A stretch of 64,000 nt of DNA from Tribonema minus (taxonomy: Eukaryota; Sar; Xanthophyceae; Tribonematales; Tribonemataceae): NCBI GenBank assembly GCA_017506865.1, contig JAFCMP010000434.1, positions 434,001 through 498,000 of the forward strand, written 5' to 3'. The translations under genes and the position numbers were made by a program. Position 1 is the first letter of the stretch; each line of letters begins with the position of its first letter. The notes under the pieces are model-generated. The model worked only from the letters and a program-made list of their open reading frames with translations, was not told the DNA's origin and searched no databases. Below, piece by piece: positions 44,315-58,400 of the stretch.

Positions 44315-46413
44315 CTGATACTTCAAAGTAGTTCTGAAGTATGGGACCAAGGGCCAGGCGAACAGCTCTCGTAGCTGAAGCCCTCGTTGACGCGCCACAC
44401 GCGCACGTCTCAGGATAAAAGGAGGGAGAGGGGGGGGGGGGGGTGGGGTGCTCGTGCGGTAGGTTTCAAGTTGCTGTAGATTTGTATCGTATTCGTGTCA
44501 ATGGGTTGTGTGTGCGTCTCTGCAAGGTTGCAGGCGCCCTAAAAGCGGGGTTTCATGCGTATGCTGCCCTGAGCTCAACTGCTGTGGGCTGCCGCTGAGC
44601 ACCACTGGGAAAGTGATGTGGAGAAGTTGAATTGGGGTGGGGGGGTGCTCACTTGTTTGCTGCACAAGCAGCTTGATGCTGCGGGGCCGCCACTGAGTGC
44701 TGGAAGCACTCCCGCAACTTGGACGCCCATCAGAGCGAATTAAAGTATTGTGTGAGCTGTTGTTGTTTGTGCGCAGCAGTGAGCGCCGCAGGCGCTGCTG
44801 AATAATTGACATGTGACTTTCAAACCGTCTCGGTGGTCTGCGTTGCGCGCGCCGCGATTGATTTGTGCCACTTGTGCCGCTGCAGAAGTTATGTGGGATG
44901 ATGCTTGGTTGACGCGCTTCTTGCATGCAAGAACATGTGTGGAGGCTTTGAATTGGTAGGCAAATATCTCATCACCTCAAGTAGCTCGCATGTTTCTGAA
45001 GACTTGGCTGATGCATATGCATACGCATGCATGCTGCTGCTTGAACTGGACAAACAGTGTTTGTGTTGGTGCGATGTATGCGCTTGAGTGTGGCATCGGT
45101 GCGCAGATGATGGTCGTGCACAGTTCACAAACGGTTGCGGCGATCACCAGTCAGCAGGCACGGCTGAACTGGCGCAAGTACTCGTCCACTTCCGCTCAAG
45201 GGGCGGCAACCATGTTGTGCACCATGTCATATACAACAGATGTGCTTTTGAGCTTGTGCACACTTGCCCTCTGAGCTGCTGCGAGCATACATCAATGCCC
45301 CACCCTAGGTGATAGCGGCACAAGAAATTACTGCATGCTTACAATGGCTTGCACTCGAGGCCTTCCCAAATTTAGGTGTTCTTCAACAGCTTACAGCATC
45401 GCTCTATGATGCTCATGTTGGAAGAAGGGCGGGAGCTCGAAATGCCATTTGGCGGCGTCGTTTGAGTGGTTGTCATTGAGACACTTTCAGACTGTCAAAT
45501 GACATGTACATAGATTTGGTACATGCCATTCATCTGGGCTTTGTCACGCCCTGAGCGAGAATTAACAAGTACCTATGAAGTCACAAAGGTATCATGACGT
45601 GCCGGCAGTACAACATATGAAACGTTATTGGGGGTCACCACTGCATAGGTCCGATTGCGCACCACTGCGTCAGTCATTGCGGCAGTGAAAAAGGCAATGA
45701 AACACTGGTCAACCCCCTAAGCTACTTGAACAAAATCAGAATGGCTGATGGCGGCAACGAATACAGGTCAAGCTCTATCTATGCCGACTAGAAGAAATTA
45801 GCATACAGCAGCCAAGCAGTGACTTGGTGCACCATCATGATAGTCAATTCTGTGTAATTGAAGGGGGGGGTGCGAGCCTAAGAGCACAGCAGCAAACAAG
45901 CAGAGCACTTGTTGTGGCACCTCCAGGCGCGCAGGCATCTCACACTGTGCGCAGTGCGCAAACACATTTTATTTGGTGCTGCTACCAACGCAGCACTTGC
46001 CATGGGACATGCGTTTCACTGCAAAATAATCAAGGCTCGTGCGCTGCTTCACGTTGCGCCCAAGTTCACACAATACTCATCTCAACGATAATGCGGGCTC
46101 TTGCACAAAAGAAAGCTTGCAATCTGAGTCCTCCCATGACGCGCTCAGAGCTGCAAACACGGTGACCAACGCTGACTAGCCACACCAAAAGCATAGCCCC
46201 ACTTCCTCGCAACAACGCCACTGCCCGCTGCCAAGTAAGTAGAAGCAGAGGCCCACTCCAGCGCTGGGAGCAGCTCTCAGGAGCTGTTGCCACCGACGGT
46301 TGCATCGACAACGCACGCACAAAACCTGCTCACCACGTCTGACACAATGCGAAACAGACCACCCCCCCACGCAAAAACAGCAGTGCAAGCACGCAGCTCA
46401 GGGCTGGTCCCAA
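44315..46413. other. Convergent spacer between MCO-B and MCO-C
   Basis: It holds the 3' ends of two genes facing each other. A G-run lies at 44430-44445 and a copy of the dispersed repeat at 45455-45572. I see no gene; the open frames here are short, overlapping and lack motif or splice support. Confidence 0.6.
45455..45572 (+). repeat. Dispersed repeat copy after MCO-B
   Basis: It shares TTGTCATTGAGACACTTTCA, GACATGTACA, CATTCATCTGGGCTTTGTC and CGCCCTGAGCGAGAATTAA with the copies after MCO-A. Confidence 0.75.
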
Positions 46414-49400
46414 TTACACGTGTACCGCTTGCTGAGCAATGTTGACAGGAGCGACTACGGGCAGCGCGCGCCGCGCCGCAGCGGCGGCAGCAGCGCTCGC
46501 CGGCAGCGCTGCCGGGGCAGGGGGAATGCGGGGGCGGTTGAGGCACTGGAACTGCACACAGGCCTCCTCGAGCCAGGTGGCGGCACGCTTGATGAAGGTG
46601 GCTGCGCACGAGGGCGAAAGAGGGGCGCAATAGGGGGGGGTTATCAAGGTATACATTCCATCGTACGCGTACTTCAAATGTGTTTACTGTGAAGTGATAC
46701 TTGAAAGTTTGTACTGTGTTGTATGCAGCATCTATGACTTGCTAAATGTGTGGACAAGTCCATGCGTACATGGAGAGTGCTTAATTTGCTCATGAGCACG
46801 CTCGAGGCAATTTGCTGACAGAGACGCTGTCACCATGAGACAATGACAGCAGGGGCTGGTCGTGACACAGAACCCGTGACTCGTGACTCGCAACTGTGAG
46901 GTTGCGCGCGGCAAATGCTGAACTGCAGCGGAGACAATGATGAGCACAGCACAGTTCTGGCTGGCTGGGCGCAGAAGGCGGGCGCAGCCGGCACGCTCTG
47001 GTAGATGGTCTCCACGTCTGCGCGGTGCACAATGGCGGGGCAGCGCGCATGGGGGGCGCAAGGCTCACTGGCGACAAGTGAGGAGACATCCACAAGGCCT
47101 CAAAAGGCTGCAAACGGCAGGGCAAGCACACAAACCATGAACACACAGACCCAAGTACACAACATCCACCTACGGACGTCAACAGAAAGTTAGCTCAGGC
47201 CTAAAACCTGCGGTGCGCTTACTTGCGGGTGCGGTGGCAGTGCTCGTGGCGGCCAGCGGCGGCACGGCGGCGGCGGGGTTGGCCGAGTTGGGCCGCGTGT
47301 AGTCCACCGACCACGCGTTCTGCCTGATGGGGTTGTAGAAGAACGTGCTCTGCAAGGCAGCATCGGAGGCAGGTGCATGGTGCGCCGTTCAGTGTGATGC
47401 CGCTGCTCAGTGGCATGCATGGTGGTAAAGAACGTTTAATTACGTCTGCATTGGAAAATGCGATTGTGCACGCTGTTGTTCTTCACCGGGGTGTCTTGGC
47501 ACATCGTGCGCTGAAAGCATGTCCGTCTGCGCACTTTTGTGTTGGCGCACCCTCTCGCAGCATTTGCGCTCTCTGTTGCAGTGCAGCAAACTTTGCCAGC
47601 TACTGTACTCAAGCCCGTCCTCCCCCCACACAACGACAATGCACAATCGGCACAGCTGCAAGCTGTTTGCTCCAGCCACCGGCAAGCACAATGCGATTTG
47701 AAGTGGCACAACGTCACTCTTCAAGTGTGACTCACCGCCACGTCATAGTCAGGGAACGCCTCCTGCCCGTTGACGACATTGCGCGTGTCGACGCCGTTGC
47801 GCAGCACAATCTGACGCCCTGTGGCGCGGCAGGCGGGGCAGGCATCATGCATACGGTATGCATCAGGGTAAGGCGTTTGACATTTGTGTAAGGCAGAGGT
47901 AGTTGAGTTTATGCACCAGGAAAGCGCGGTACTTATTTACAATGTTTTTTGTCGCAGGCAGATGAAGAGCACGGTAGTTTATCATCATCATAGTGGGTAG
48001 AAGGCCAACGTCGCATCCGAGTGACTTGTCAAAAACCAGCACAAGAAAACTAACGCACATGCTTCGGTGCTCTGCTTGCTACTTGAAAGGCAGGGGCTGC
48101 AGACAGAGAGGAGCATTCGGATAAGCCCCCAAACCTAGTCAACTTGCGGTCACTGCTACGTGCCCCCCCTTATTACCTTAACCTCGAACTGAGGCGAGGT
48201 TAAGGCCTTGCTAGCACCAGTAGATCCAATGTTTGTTTGCGCCCTAGCTACAACTTGAAGTGGCACTCTAGTAGGCACCCGCTGAGCACTGAGCTGCAGC
48301 TGACGGGGGTGCGCGCATAGCGGAGCGTCTTCAATGACATTGTCAACAGTGCAAGTGCGCATGGGCAGCTGCGCGCATGCAGGCGAGGCGCATGGCTGAG
48401 CAGTGATTGTCAGCGGGCATGCCTGCAATGTGCGTCAACAATGACATTGAAGTACTTCTACTGGCGAGCAGTATGATGTCAGAAGCGCAAGCGCAGTGAC
48501 GCAGCTGCTAGGGCAAGATTCACTGAAGCGCGACCATACATCGACACAACTGACCGTTAGGGCTAGGGTTAGGGCTGAGCACTGACCTCTGGCAAGCAGG
48601 TCGCACGCGCAGTACCCATATTACACAGCGCTAGAGCAGCGAGAGCACGCACAGCCGACGGTAAACGCGAGTGCCTTGGCAGCTGCTATGTACTAGGGCT
48701 AGGGTAAGGGCTGAGCACTGGCCTCTGGCGGATGGGGGGCACACGTAGTACGCGCCATATACAGCAATGCAGCCCTAGCGCTAGGATTAGGGCTGAGCAC
48801 ATCGTACACGGCGCTGTAGCCCAAGGGTTAGGGTTAGGGCTGAGCACTGACCTCTGGCGGTCGGGTCACATGCGTAGTACACAGCGTTTAGCCCTAGGGC
48901 CAGGGTTAGGGCTGAGCACAACATAAACGCCGCTGTAGCCCTAGGGCTAGGGTGAGGACTGAGCACTGACCTCTGGCGGCCGGGTCGCACGCGTAGTACG
49001 CGTCGTACACGCCGTTGTAGAAGCGCGGGCACACGTAGGCCGGCGTGAAGGCGGGGGCGGTTGCTGCGCGGCGCATGCACAGCAGGCAGGCTGTTCGTCA
49101 GATCGTGGAGCTTACTGACAGTCGCAGTACATCAGACCGTTGAGTTCTGACTCAGTTTCACAACCAATTGCAGAGTGACAGCATGGCACGATGCAAAGTG
49201 TACGCACACTGCAGCAGGAGACACCAATTGATTGTGAAGCATGGACAAGCGATGCGAGTCAGCTTGTGTCGCTGGCGGGTTATGCTAGTCCAGTGAATGA
49301 GGTGTCACATTCATGAGACAAGTGCGCAGCCTCAAACAAGACTGTGTACAAGAGCTAGCGGGATCAGATCGCAAAACTCATAGCACAGCGCGCCGCAGCA

Positions 49401-52400
49401 TGCGCGTGCAACATGAAAGAAAATGCTGAATTGTGAAGCGTGCGCTTATCATGTTCAGTTTGTGTCGGAAAACAGCAAATGGCGCAGGCTCTGCACCGCT
49501 CACAAGACAAGTGTGCAACGCTTGAACGAGAAATCAAAAGACGGTGAGGGAGTGAGTGCACACGGTGTCACGACTCACCAGCAGGGAAGAACAAGTCAGA
49601 CTCCGGGTTTCTCTGGTCGGCGTTGACGAAGCCAGCAGCGTCGGTGATGGCCAGAGGTGACTGCACAGCATACGCGAAAACAACAAGTCACGAGGTCAGA
49701 CCCATGCTGAAATGGGTGGTTGCGAAGCAACAGGCGGCAGCGCTGGGCAATGATAGAGAAGATTGCAAGGCAGAGGCGACAGCAGTTGCGCACTCTCATA
49801 TGATTGTGACTTGGCAACCTGCGGATGACTCTGCTGGAATGCTTCGCTTGCTGCGAGAGTGGCTTCAGCGCACGCAATGGCCTAATGCCAGAAGGAAAAA
49901 ATATGCACAAAGGACAAGACTACTCATGTGCGCGCAGATACCCAGGCGGCAGATGTGCTCGCATTGCTGACTGCCGTAGCCTGCGATGTGAAAGGCGTAG
50001 TCGACTCACATGGAACCGCAAGTGCTGCTCTGATCTTACATGGCTGCTAAGTCTTAGAGTAACAGCGTCGCTGTCACTCCCGCAGACTCACCACCTCTAT
50101 GAGCAGTCACGTAATTCAAACGCACGCTCGAAAGCTGCAGCATGACCGCTGCACACAGTGTGTCACACGACCATTGGCCATCTTTCTCGTGTTTGAGCGC
50201 CACTGACATTTGCCGCGCACAGAGCAACACATGCGCACACGCCGAAAGCACACAAGCAAACGGTGAAGCACTTGAAGTAGACTAAAGTTCAACAAAATCG
50301 CCAGCGCGTCGCCGCTCGCACACTGTGGCGTCGTCTCAAAGGGGTGCACGCGTGGCCGCCTCGCATCTACGGACGTACCCTAACCCTAGATACTCGGTGC
50401 CTCAGACTCACAGACACAGACAGACTCACCAGCGCGTCGCCGCTCGCAAACTGCGGCGCCGTCTGGAAGGGGTAGGGCCCGGGCACCCACTGATCCACCG
50501 GAGTGAAGCGCGTGTTGAGCTGATGTACCCAAAAATTGTCCCCCGGCGCAGCCCCCACGCCGTTCTTCCAGGGGTTGGCAACGCCGGGCTTGACGCGCGC
50601 CGTTCCTGGGGGGTAGAATCAGGGGGGGCAAACCTCAAGTACTTGAAGAGGTTCGAAAACCGAGGTGTTCTCCTGGCTCGTTGAAAATAATGTAGTGCGT
50701 GGGATTAGGATTAAGTGAGTTTGAGGTGAGGATCAGTGTCAGTGTTGGACGCACGCCATGCCTGGGGGGCGCGTCGGACGGGAAAATTACGGCCGCTCTC
50801 TGGGTACATAAAGCAGAGCTTCAACAAGCCTCTCTACACTGACATGATGCAGCGCTTCGGCTCGCGGACATGTACTCGTGGCCAGGTACGGCTAGCACTT
50901 TTAGCGCTCTTTGCACATTCCGGGAATCTACTTCACTCGGTATGTTTTGAAACAATTTAAAATGCATAAGCCAAACCAGGCCGGGCAGGGGGACTTGGGC
51001 ACCTGGGTCGAAATTAGGGCTGCAAGTTATGACACACATGGCCGCTGGCTAAGGTTCGGGATTAGATGCCGGCACTGACTTGTGAGGCCCAAATCAGACC
51101 TCATCTGGCACTCTTCAGAGACGCACCTCACGATTTCAGGCCGGGTAGACCAAGAGAAATGAAAATAAGGTACCTGGCGCATGTGGCTTTGTGCAGGCAC
51201 GTTAGTGGGTGCCAACGCCGCCAAGTTGGACAAGTCAGGAATGACTTCATTACTATTCCAAATGAGTCATCTACGTGGAGTTTTGCCAGCACTGTACAAG
51301 TAGAACCTTGTCGCGTGAGCGGGCTGCAAGGCATTGCAAGTGCCCAAGCGCCCAGAAAACAGGCCTCTGACAAGATGATGATAATGACTGCAACTTTCCC
51401 CATTTTTGCCACAGCTGATGCAGGAGGTTAGCATGCACCTCAGAGAGCTGGACGTGTTGATGGACGTGCTGATCGTCACCACCCACGAGCACTCACCAAA
51501 GGCAATCATCATGGCGTTGTCCTCGTGGACCGTGTTGTGGCCTGTGGGATGGCACAAGCACAAGTGTCAGCATGGTGTCAAACACCGAAGTTTTGACGTA
51601 ATATCATGGAGATCAACAGATCGTAGAGCTCTAGGTGACAGTCATACTATGTGTGCAGATTCTTGAAGCGATGGCGGCGCCACTCAGCGCAAAGGTGCTG
51701 GAGACCTTGTGGCAACGCTGACGGGACATCAATCTCTTGCACTGCCGAAGTGCAGCAGTGAAACTGTCACCAAGGCTGGAGTGTTGGCATAGTATCACTG
51801 CAGGACATAGAGGCACTGAATTGCTGCAACATCAGAGTACATACTCGACAGCTGGCGCCACTTGAGGCATCGACAGATGAATCGTGAGTGTACCAGCGCA
51901 TACCAAGTCAATTTTCAGCAGTTGACAGAGAAGCAGAGGCTCGACGCGTGTGCGGGACAGCGGCTAAGGCTTGAGGCCAGAAGGGTAGAGTAGTCTCACA
52001 AAGACTGTTTGACTGGTCGGCCAGCTGCTACTGCCGCTGTACCACTGGGATACGAGGTATGGATGTAAAGCTGAGCAAGCATGCTCATTTAACAAAATAT
52101 CAGATTGTGTCAAGCACAGAATTCATGAATCGCAAGATCAAGACATCAAGCACTCTCATGCTCAGGCGCAGGGTTTGGGGGCTAGGGCTAGGGTTTGGCA
52201 ACTCACAGTGAAACATGTAGTCGGACTCGATGGGGCCAAAGCGGGCCAGGTACCACAGGTCGTGGCCATTGCCCAGGTGCCCAACGTCTGCAAGAGCAAA
52301 AGCAGTTGCAGGCAGCGCTCAGCACAAAGAGGGGGTACGTAACGACGGTGCGATACGGTAGATGTAATGATATAAAGCGCGCCAGGTACCACAGGTCGTG

Positions 52401-55400
52401 GCCGTTGCCCAGGTGCCCAACGTCTGCAATTGCGCACACAACACCAGCAGCGCAAGCACGTGAGGGCGAGATTTCACAATGCAGCAATTAACTACTGAAT
52501 GCCACTGGGTGACTGCTTCAAGTGATACATCACCGCCCAAGAATGGACAGCGCTTTTCAGTGCATCAAGTCACGGCGGCTCGCAGGGCGTCATTGCGATC
52601 AACAGTGAAAACATCACACTCAGAACATACATCAATGCGGCTCGCCGGTAGCCTGGCACCCCGGGGTAACCGTGCACACATGTTCAGCTCAGTGGTAAAG
52701 CGAGTGGCACCGAAGTTGCCACGTGTATGCTTTTGTGCAACACCAGGCAGGAGCGTGTTCATTTCGAGGGTAGCCAAGGCTCCCATATGGGCAAGCTCAC
52801 AGGAATTGATCAGCACGCAGCGGGCCTCAGGAGAGCAGTTGGACCCCATCTTGGCGGTTTGTTCACCGCACCGTCATGCCAGGCTGTTCAGCAGCTGAAA
52901 AACTCGACTGAGCCTCGATCGCGTGCGTGCGCCGCGCAGTGCGGCAATGTGCAATTTCGTGTAGCAACTTCCTACTTCATGAGTTGAAGATGCTGTTCAC
53001 CAGCAGTCACACTGACATCAATGATCGATGGCTATGCCATGACCGCCTGCTGTGTTATGGGTCACATCTGTCAGAACTGGGCGGTTGGGAACACGCAAAG
53101 GTACGCAAAGGCCAGTAGCACATGGGAGGCTGGTGCGTACTTCAACCCGCTGGCCAGGAACACTAAACCTAGCACTAGGGCTGGTGCTCATGGTTCACCA
53201 CGTTTGCTCCTGGTGGTACTGCATGTATATGCCATACACCTTCCACACATGGCCTATTATCATGGGGGCTAGAGCCACTTAGAGTCACTTGGCGACTCAC
53301 CCTTGGGGGAGTCCTGCTCCCACTTGCGCAGCTGGTTCACCTCGCAAGTGCCACCGGGCAGGATGCAGTACGTGCCTGCAGGAGTAGAAGTTCGTAACAT
53401 CACAGATGATGTACTTCAAAGTATGACATAAGGTAGGCAGTATGCAATACCGAGGGCGCCTAATGCAGGCACTACGCTCCCTCCGAAGGAAATGAGCGCG
53501 TGCGCATGCACATCCATTCACTATCAGCACCTCGAACAGTCGTACTTAAATATATACCTGGCAGCCTCTCGGAAGTATACACCAGTCCTTCATACAGTCA
53601 CTGTTCAAACACTGTTCAGCTGGTGGAGCGTCAGCTGCAATGGGTGGCTTGAGCGCCGAGTGCCAAGCCGCAATGCGAAGCCGCACGCATGGAACTACAT
53701 GCTGCCGCGCCAACACAAGCCGGCAGTGGCAGCAGGCGAGGCGTGTGTTGCTGGCCAGCAAGCTGGCATGCTGTCACAACTGCACATGCAGAAAGGATGC
53801 CGCACGCGCCCAACGGCGGCATGGGCTTGACACAACACACCACAGTACTACGCACCAGCTCAGTGCGTGCACAGGCGAGTGTCTGGCAGAGAAAGGGATA
53901 GGGTTCAGGCGTTCCTGTATCGTGCTGCACGTGCATCGCGCAGGGAGCGCTTGTCGGTGACTCAAACCCTAACCCTAACCCTAACCCTAACCCTATGCCA
54001 CTGCTCAATGCAATGACGACGTCTGCTGCGAATCTACTCAAGCCGCATGCACGATCTCAGGAGCGCGCGGCGGCCCGAGACAGAGCACACGGATACATGC
54101 ATACCTCGAGGGCACTGCTCATCCGTGGCGCACGGCGCGCGCAGCTTGCACGTCCCATTTGCAACGCGCCGCGGCGTGCTAGCGCTAGCTGTTGCGGCGG
54201 GCGCAGGGGCTGCCGGAGGCGCTGCAGTCACGGCGCCACTGCCAGCAGTGGCGGTGGTGGCGGCGGCAGTGGCAGCGGCAGTAGAAGCAGCAGTAGCAGC
54301 AGCGGTGGCGGCGGCGGTGGCGGCGGCGGTGGGGGCGGCGGTGCCGGCGGCAGTGGGGGGGGCGGTGGCGGCAGTGGCGGCAGCGGTGGCGGCGGCGGTG
54401 GCGGCGACGGTCGCGGCGGCAGTGGGCGGGGCGGTGGCGGCAGCGGTGGTGGCGGCGGTGGCGGCGACGGTCGCGGCGGCAGTGGGGGGGGCGGTGAGCG
54501 CCACAGTGCTGCCTGTGAAATCAGTTCGGATGTTTAGGCAGGGTTTAGGGGGAAAAAAGGATGAGGGAGGTTCATCATCGATACGCCGTGCTTTACCGCC
54601 ATGACTTCGTTGTCAGGTGTTCCGCCGATCCTCTGTTTCATGTGTGGCTGTCATGGAAGACTCTGAGAAGAGTGCAGCCGGTGGCGCCGACGACAAATAA
54701 GAATGCGAGCAGTGTGTGATGCTTGACCTTCATGACGTTAACTTCACATGCGGCCTACGCCGTTTGACGGCTGCAGCAGGTGCAGATGGCAGTGCCTCTA
54801 GCAGTTGTGCGTAGGAAACATGTTTGCACAGCAACGCGCTGCGCCAAAACCAAGTGCAAATGACCTCTCTATGAACTACCGTTGCCCTGCAAGCGTAACA
54901 CCAATCATCAAGCACCCCCATCAAGAGACATTCCTCATAAACAAGGGGTATCACCAACCCGTACTGGTGTCAACGACTACATTTATTCTGTTCACACCAA
55001 GTACATGATACATGTAGATGCGTGTCACAGCTTGGCTTACCCCAACAAAGCTTACACTTGACCTAACTCCGAACCACAACACATTCATGACACTTACCCC
55101 GACTCTGATCGTAATTGTGCCCACCACAGCGTGTGTCACTGTCATACCATCAATAGCACAAGGTCATACCAGACCTGAGGTCATCAGCATTGTTGAGACC
55201 GCCGCCGTGCATGCTGCAGTGCCTGCGAAACGTCTCAAACTCTTCAATCCTAACCCTAACCCTAACCCTAACCCTGACCCTGACCCTAACCCTAACCCTA
55301 ACCCTAACCCTAATCTTAACCCTAACCCTAACCCTAATCCTAACCCTAACCCTAACCCTTGTCCTGTCAGTCCCCACTTGACGCCAAAATGCACATCGGA

Positions 55401-58400
55401 ACGCAGTGCCAGCGCCGCCAGCCACTTTCAAGCAGGCACGCGCATATGTAGCACAGCCCACCTGCATCGGCCGCGCCCGTGTCAACAGGCTCGGGCGTCT
55501 CGGCAGCGTTGGTGGGCGCAGGCGTTTCCTGCTCAGGCATGCCGTCAGTCGGAGCCGGTGTGCTGATCTGCTCGGCGGTGCCGTCAGTTGGAGCCGGTGT
55601 GCCGATCTGCTCAGTGGTACTGACGGTCGGCGCCGGTGTGCCAGTCTGCTGAGTCGTGCTGACAGTTGGCGCCGGTGTGCTCGCCTGCGCTGCGCCGTCC
55701 GCAGGGGGGGGTGTGCTCCGCTGCTGAGCAGTGGTCTGCTGCTGCGTCGGCGCGGGCGTGCGCTGCGGGCCTGTGCAGTCCATTGGGGCATCCTGTTGAG
55801 CGCTGCTGCCTGCGCTCACGCAAAAACCATCACAGGGCAGTGCTCAGAGCCACGTCACCGGCAACGCCATCCAGCGCAGGATGAGCTCTCCACTGCCCCG
55901 CTGACACGAAACGATCGTGCAGTGGAAGCGCGCCATCACTATTTATCGTTGCGCATCTTGCTGGTCTTCCGCTCGAGGCCGGACTTTGATGAACTTTGAA
56001 GTATGCAACATGATCACGTTTTGCAATATTGCTGCGCACATCACTTCAAATGATTCACTTGTCCACCTTCTGCTGGAGGGGCGGACTTTGCTGAACTTCG
56101 AAATATGCAACACAATCAACACACCAACAACTCGTACACGGAGTCAACTGCAAACTTGATGTCTCACCTGGCTGCGGGTTGACTTGCGCCGGGCGCCCGT
56201 CAGCATTCACGACCACCTGAATGTTCGTAATCACGTTGATGCTGGGCTTTGCCGCACCTCCGCTGGCACCCTTGGCATCGCCGCGCAGGTTTCGCGCCGC
56301 TGCCGCCGTCGTCGTTGGCGGTGTAACACACGTCATGGAGCTGGGGCAGTCAGTGTCCTCAAAGCACGCGAACGGGTTGTAGGAGGCAAACAGGCCGGGA
56401 GACTGCGGCAAGCGGGGGGACAGGGGCGGGGTGAGGGTCAGGCGAGGGTGAGGGGTAGGGCAAGGGTTAGGGTTAGGGCTGGGCGCCGTGACAAGGTTGT
56501 GAGGGGGCGGCAGGTGTGAAACGCGTCGGGTGCTGCAGCCAGTGGTGTCTGTCACCGAAGTGTGCAGAGGGCAATCAGGCCAGGAGGTGAGTGCGCATGC
56601 GTGTACTGGAGCCAGTGGACGCGTGAGAAACATCACCGAGCATCCCATTTACTAGCAGACATCGTGAAGTATGACAGTCTGAATGACTACTTCAATTGAA
56701 AGTGTGTCAACTACTGTACTTCTACTTGAAGTGTCGCATAATACTCACGTTGGTGAGCGCATCCCAGTCCTGCCACTGGTCTGCATCGCGCCCCTTGCCA
56801 GCCAGCATGAGGTAGTCTACCAGGTGGACGTGAACGGGGTGGCGCCAGCCGCCGCCGCCCTGATGTGACACGCAGCAAGCGACAGACAGCACACATTGTT
56901 GAAAGCAGCTTCAGAGGATATCGCTCCAGAGCATATTGGGCTTATGCAAGCTTCCATGGGCCTGTTGTTGTGGCTAGCTGTCAATGATGTGATAGGGGTG
57001 ATAGGCGGTATTTCTCAGGAGTGTTTTGCAAAGAGGAATTCAGTCAGGTGGGCGTGCGTGGAGTGGCGCCAACCGCCGCTGTGCTGATGTCACACGCAGC
57101 AAATCTCAGTCAGGAACTACTTTTCAGGACGTCACTTGAAACTGGCCGTAGGGTGGCTGACGGAATGCGATGCAAGGCGCACATAATTAATGGCAAATGA
57201 GCACTGCAGAGCATCAGCATTGTGCATACTTTGAAGCACAGCATACTTCAAGTGGTAGAAGTGCTATCACACCTTGGTGGCTGCTGCTGTACTAGCTCAA
57301 GCGCATAAATACGAGTATACATGCGGCAGCGCAAACTCCTCACAGCTGCAAGCAATAGACTGACACCACTTCGTGATGCTGCATGTGAGCTCCAGGACAT
57401 CTGCAGCAGTGCGGGGCTTCGGAAGCTAATCACCGTAACTCCAACCCTAACCCTAACCCTACATATGCTGAACCCTAATCCTAACCCTAATTATAACCCT
57501 GTGGGCTGTCACCAGCACGGTGTTATGCGCAGCTGTCAGATGCGTCAAATGGCAGCGCTCAGCACAAGTGAACTCAGGGTCACCAATGCTGGGACCGCTG
57601 ACTGCATCCTAACCCTGAGAAGCTGACGCAACTGGAGACTAACACGGACTTCGGACACCGAGCGGTGTCGGAACTGCAAGGGTTATGACAGCAGTCTAGC
57701 AGACTTACATCAAGGCTGCACAGCAGTTTGCAACATGTTGTGAATGTTTCTTACGCCAGCGTACAAGACCAGCGCAAGCCTACTTGCGGCAGTTACCAGA
57801 GTGTGCGTAGCTCCAACCCTAGAGCAGCACTACCGCCAGGTCAAGAGCTGCAGCTAGGGATAATCCTGCGCCACTATGCAGTGCAGGTTGTATACTGTAC
57901 CTTGATCTTCCATAGCTCGATGCCATCGCGCGCGGGGTTGGCGAGTATGCGGTTGACGGCATCCTGCCACACAACATTGTTCACCGCCCACTTGCCGCCG
58001 TTGCGGCCAAAAGCAAACTCCTGCAAAAAGGGTGCAGCGCAGCAGCAACACGGCATTTTCAATTCGCTGACGGCGAAGGTCATGTGCGTGTTGCGCAGTG
58101 ACTGGCAGTTGACACAATGTACTGATGAGCCAGCTGCGGTGAAAGTCAATGCGCGGGTGGGCGCCTTATCGCAGTGCGTCTCAAGACGGCTCGGCAGAAT
58201 GGCAGGGTAGTTTGAATGACCCCCCCCAAATAATGCAGCAGAGCTGCTACAGCATCAGCGAATACGCTAAAGTCTATTGCCCCTGATGAGCTCTTGCGCC
58301 AGAAATTGCTGCCGCATGCAGCACAAATCTCACCAGGTGGTGTGACTTTGCAATCGCAGCATGCTGCCCTTTGAAGTATCCCCCTCAATCAAGCGTTTCA

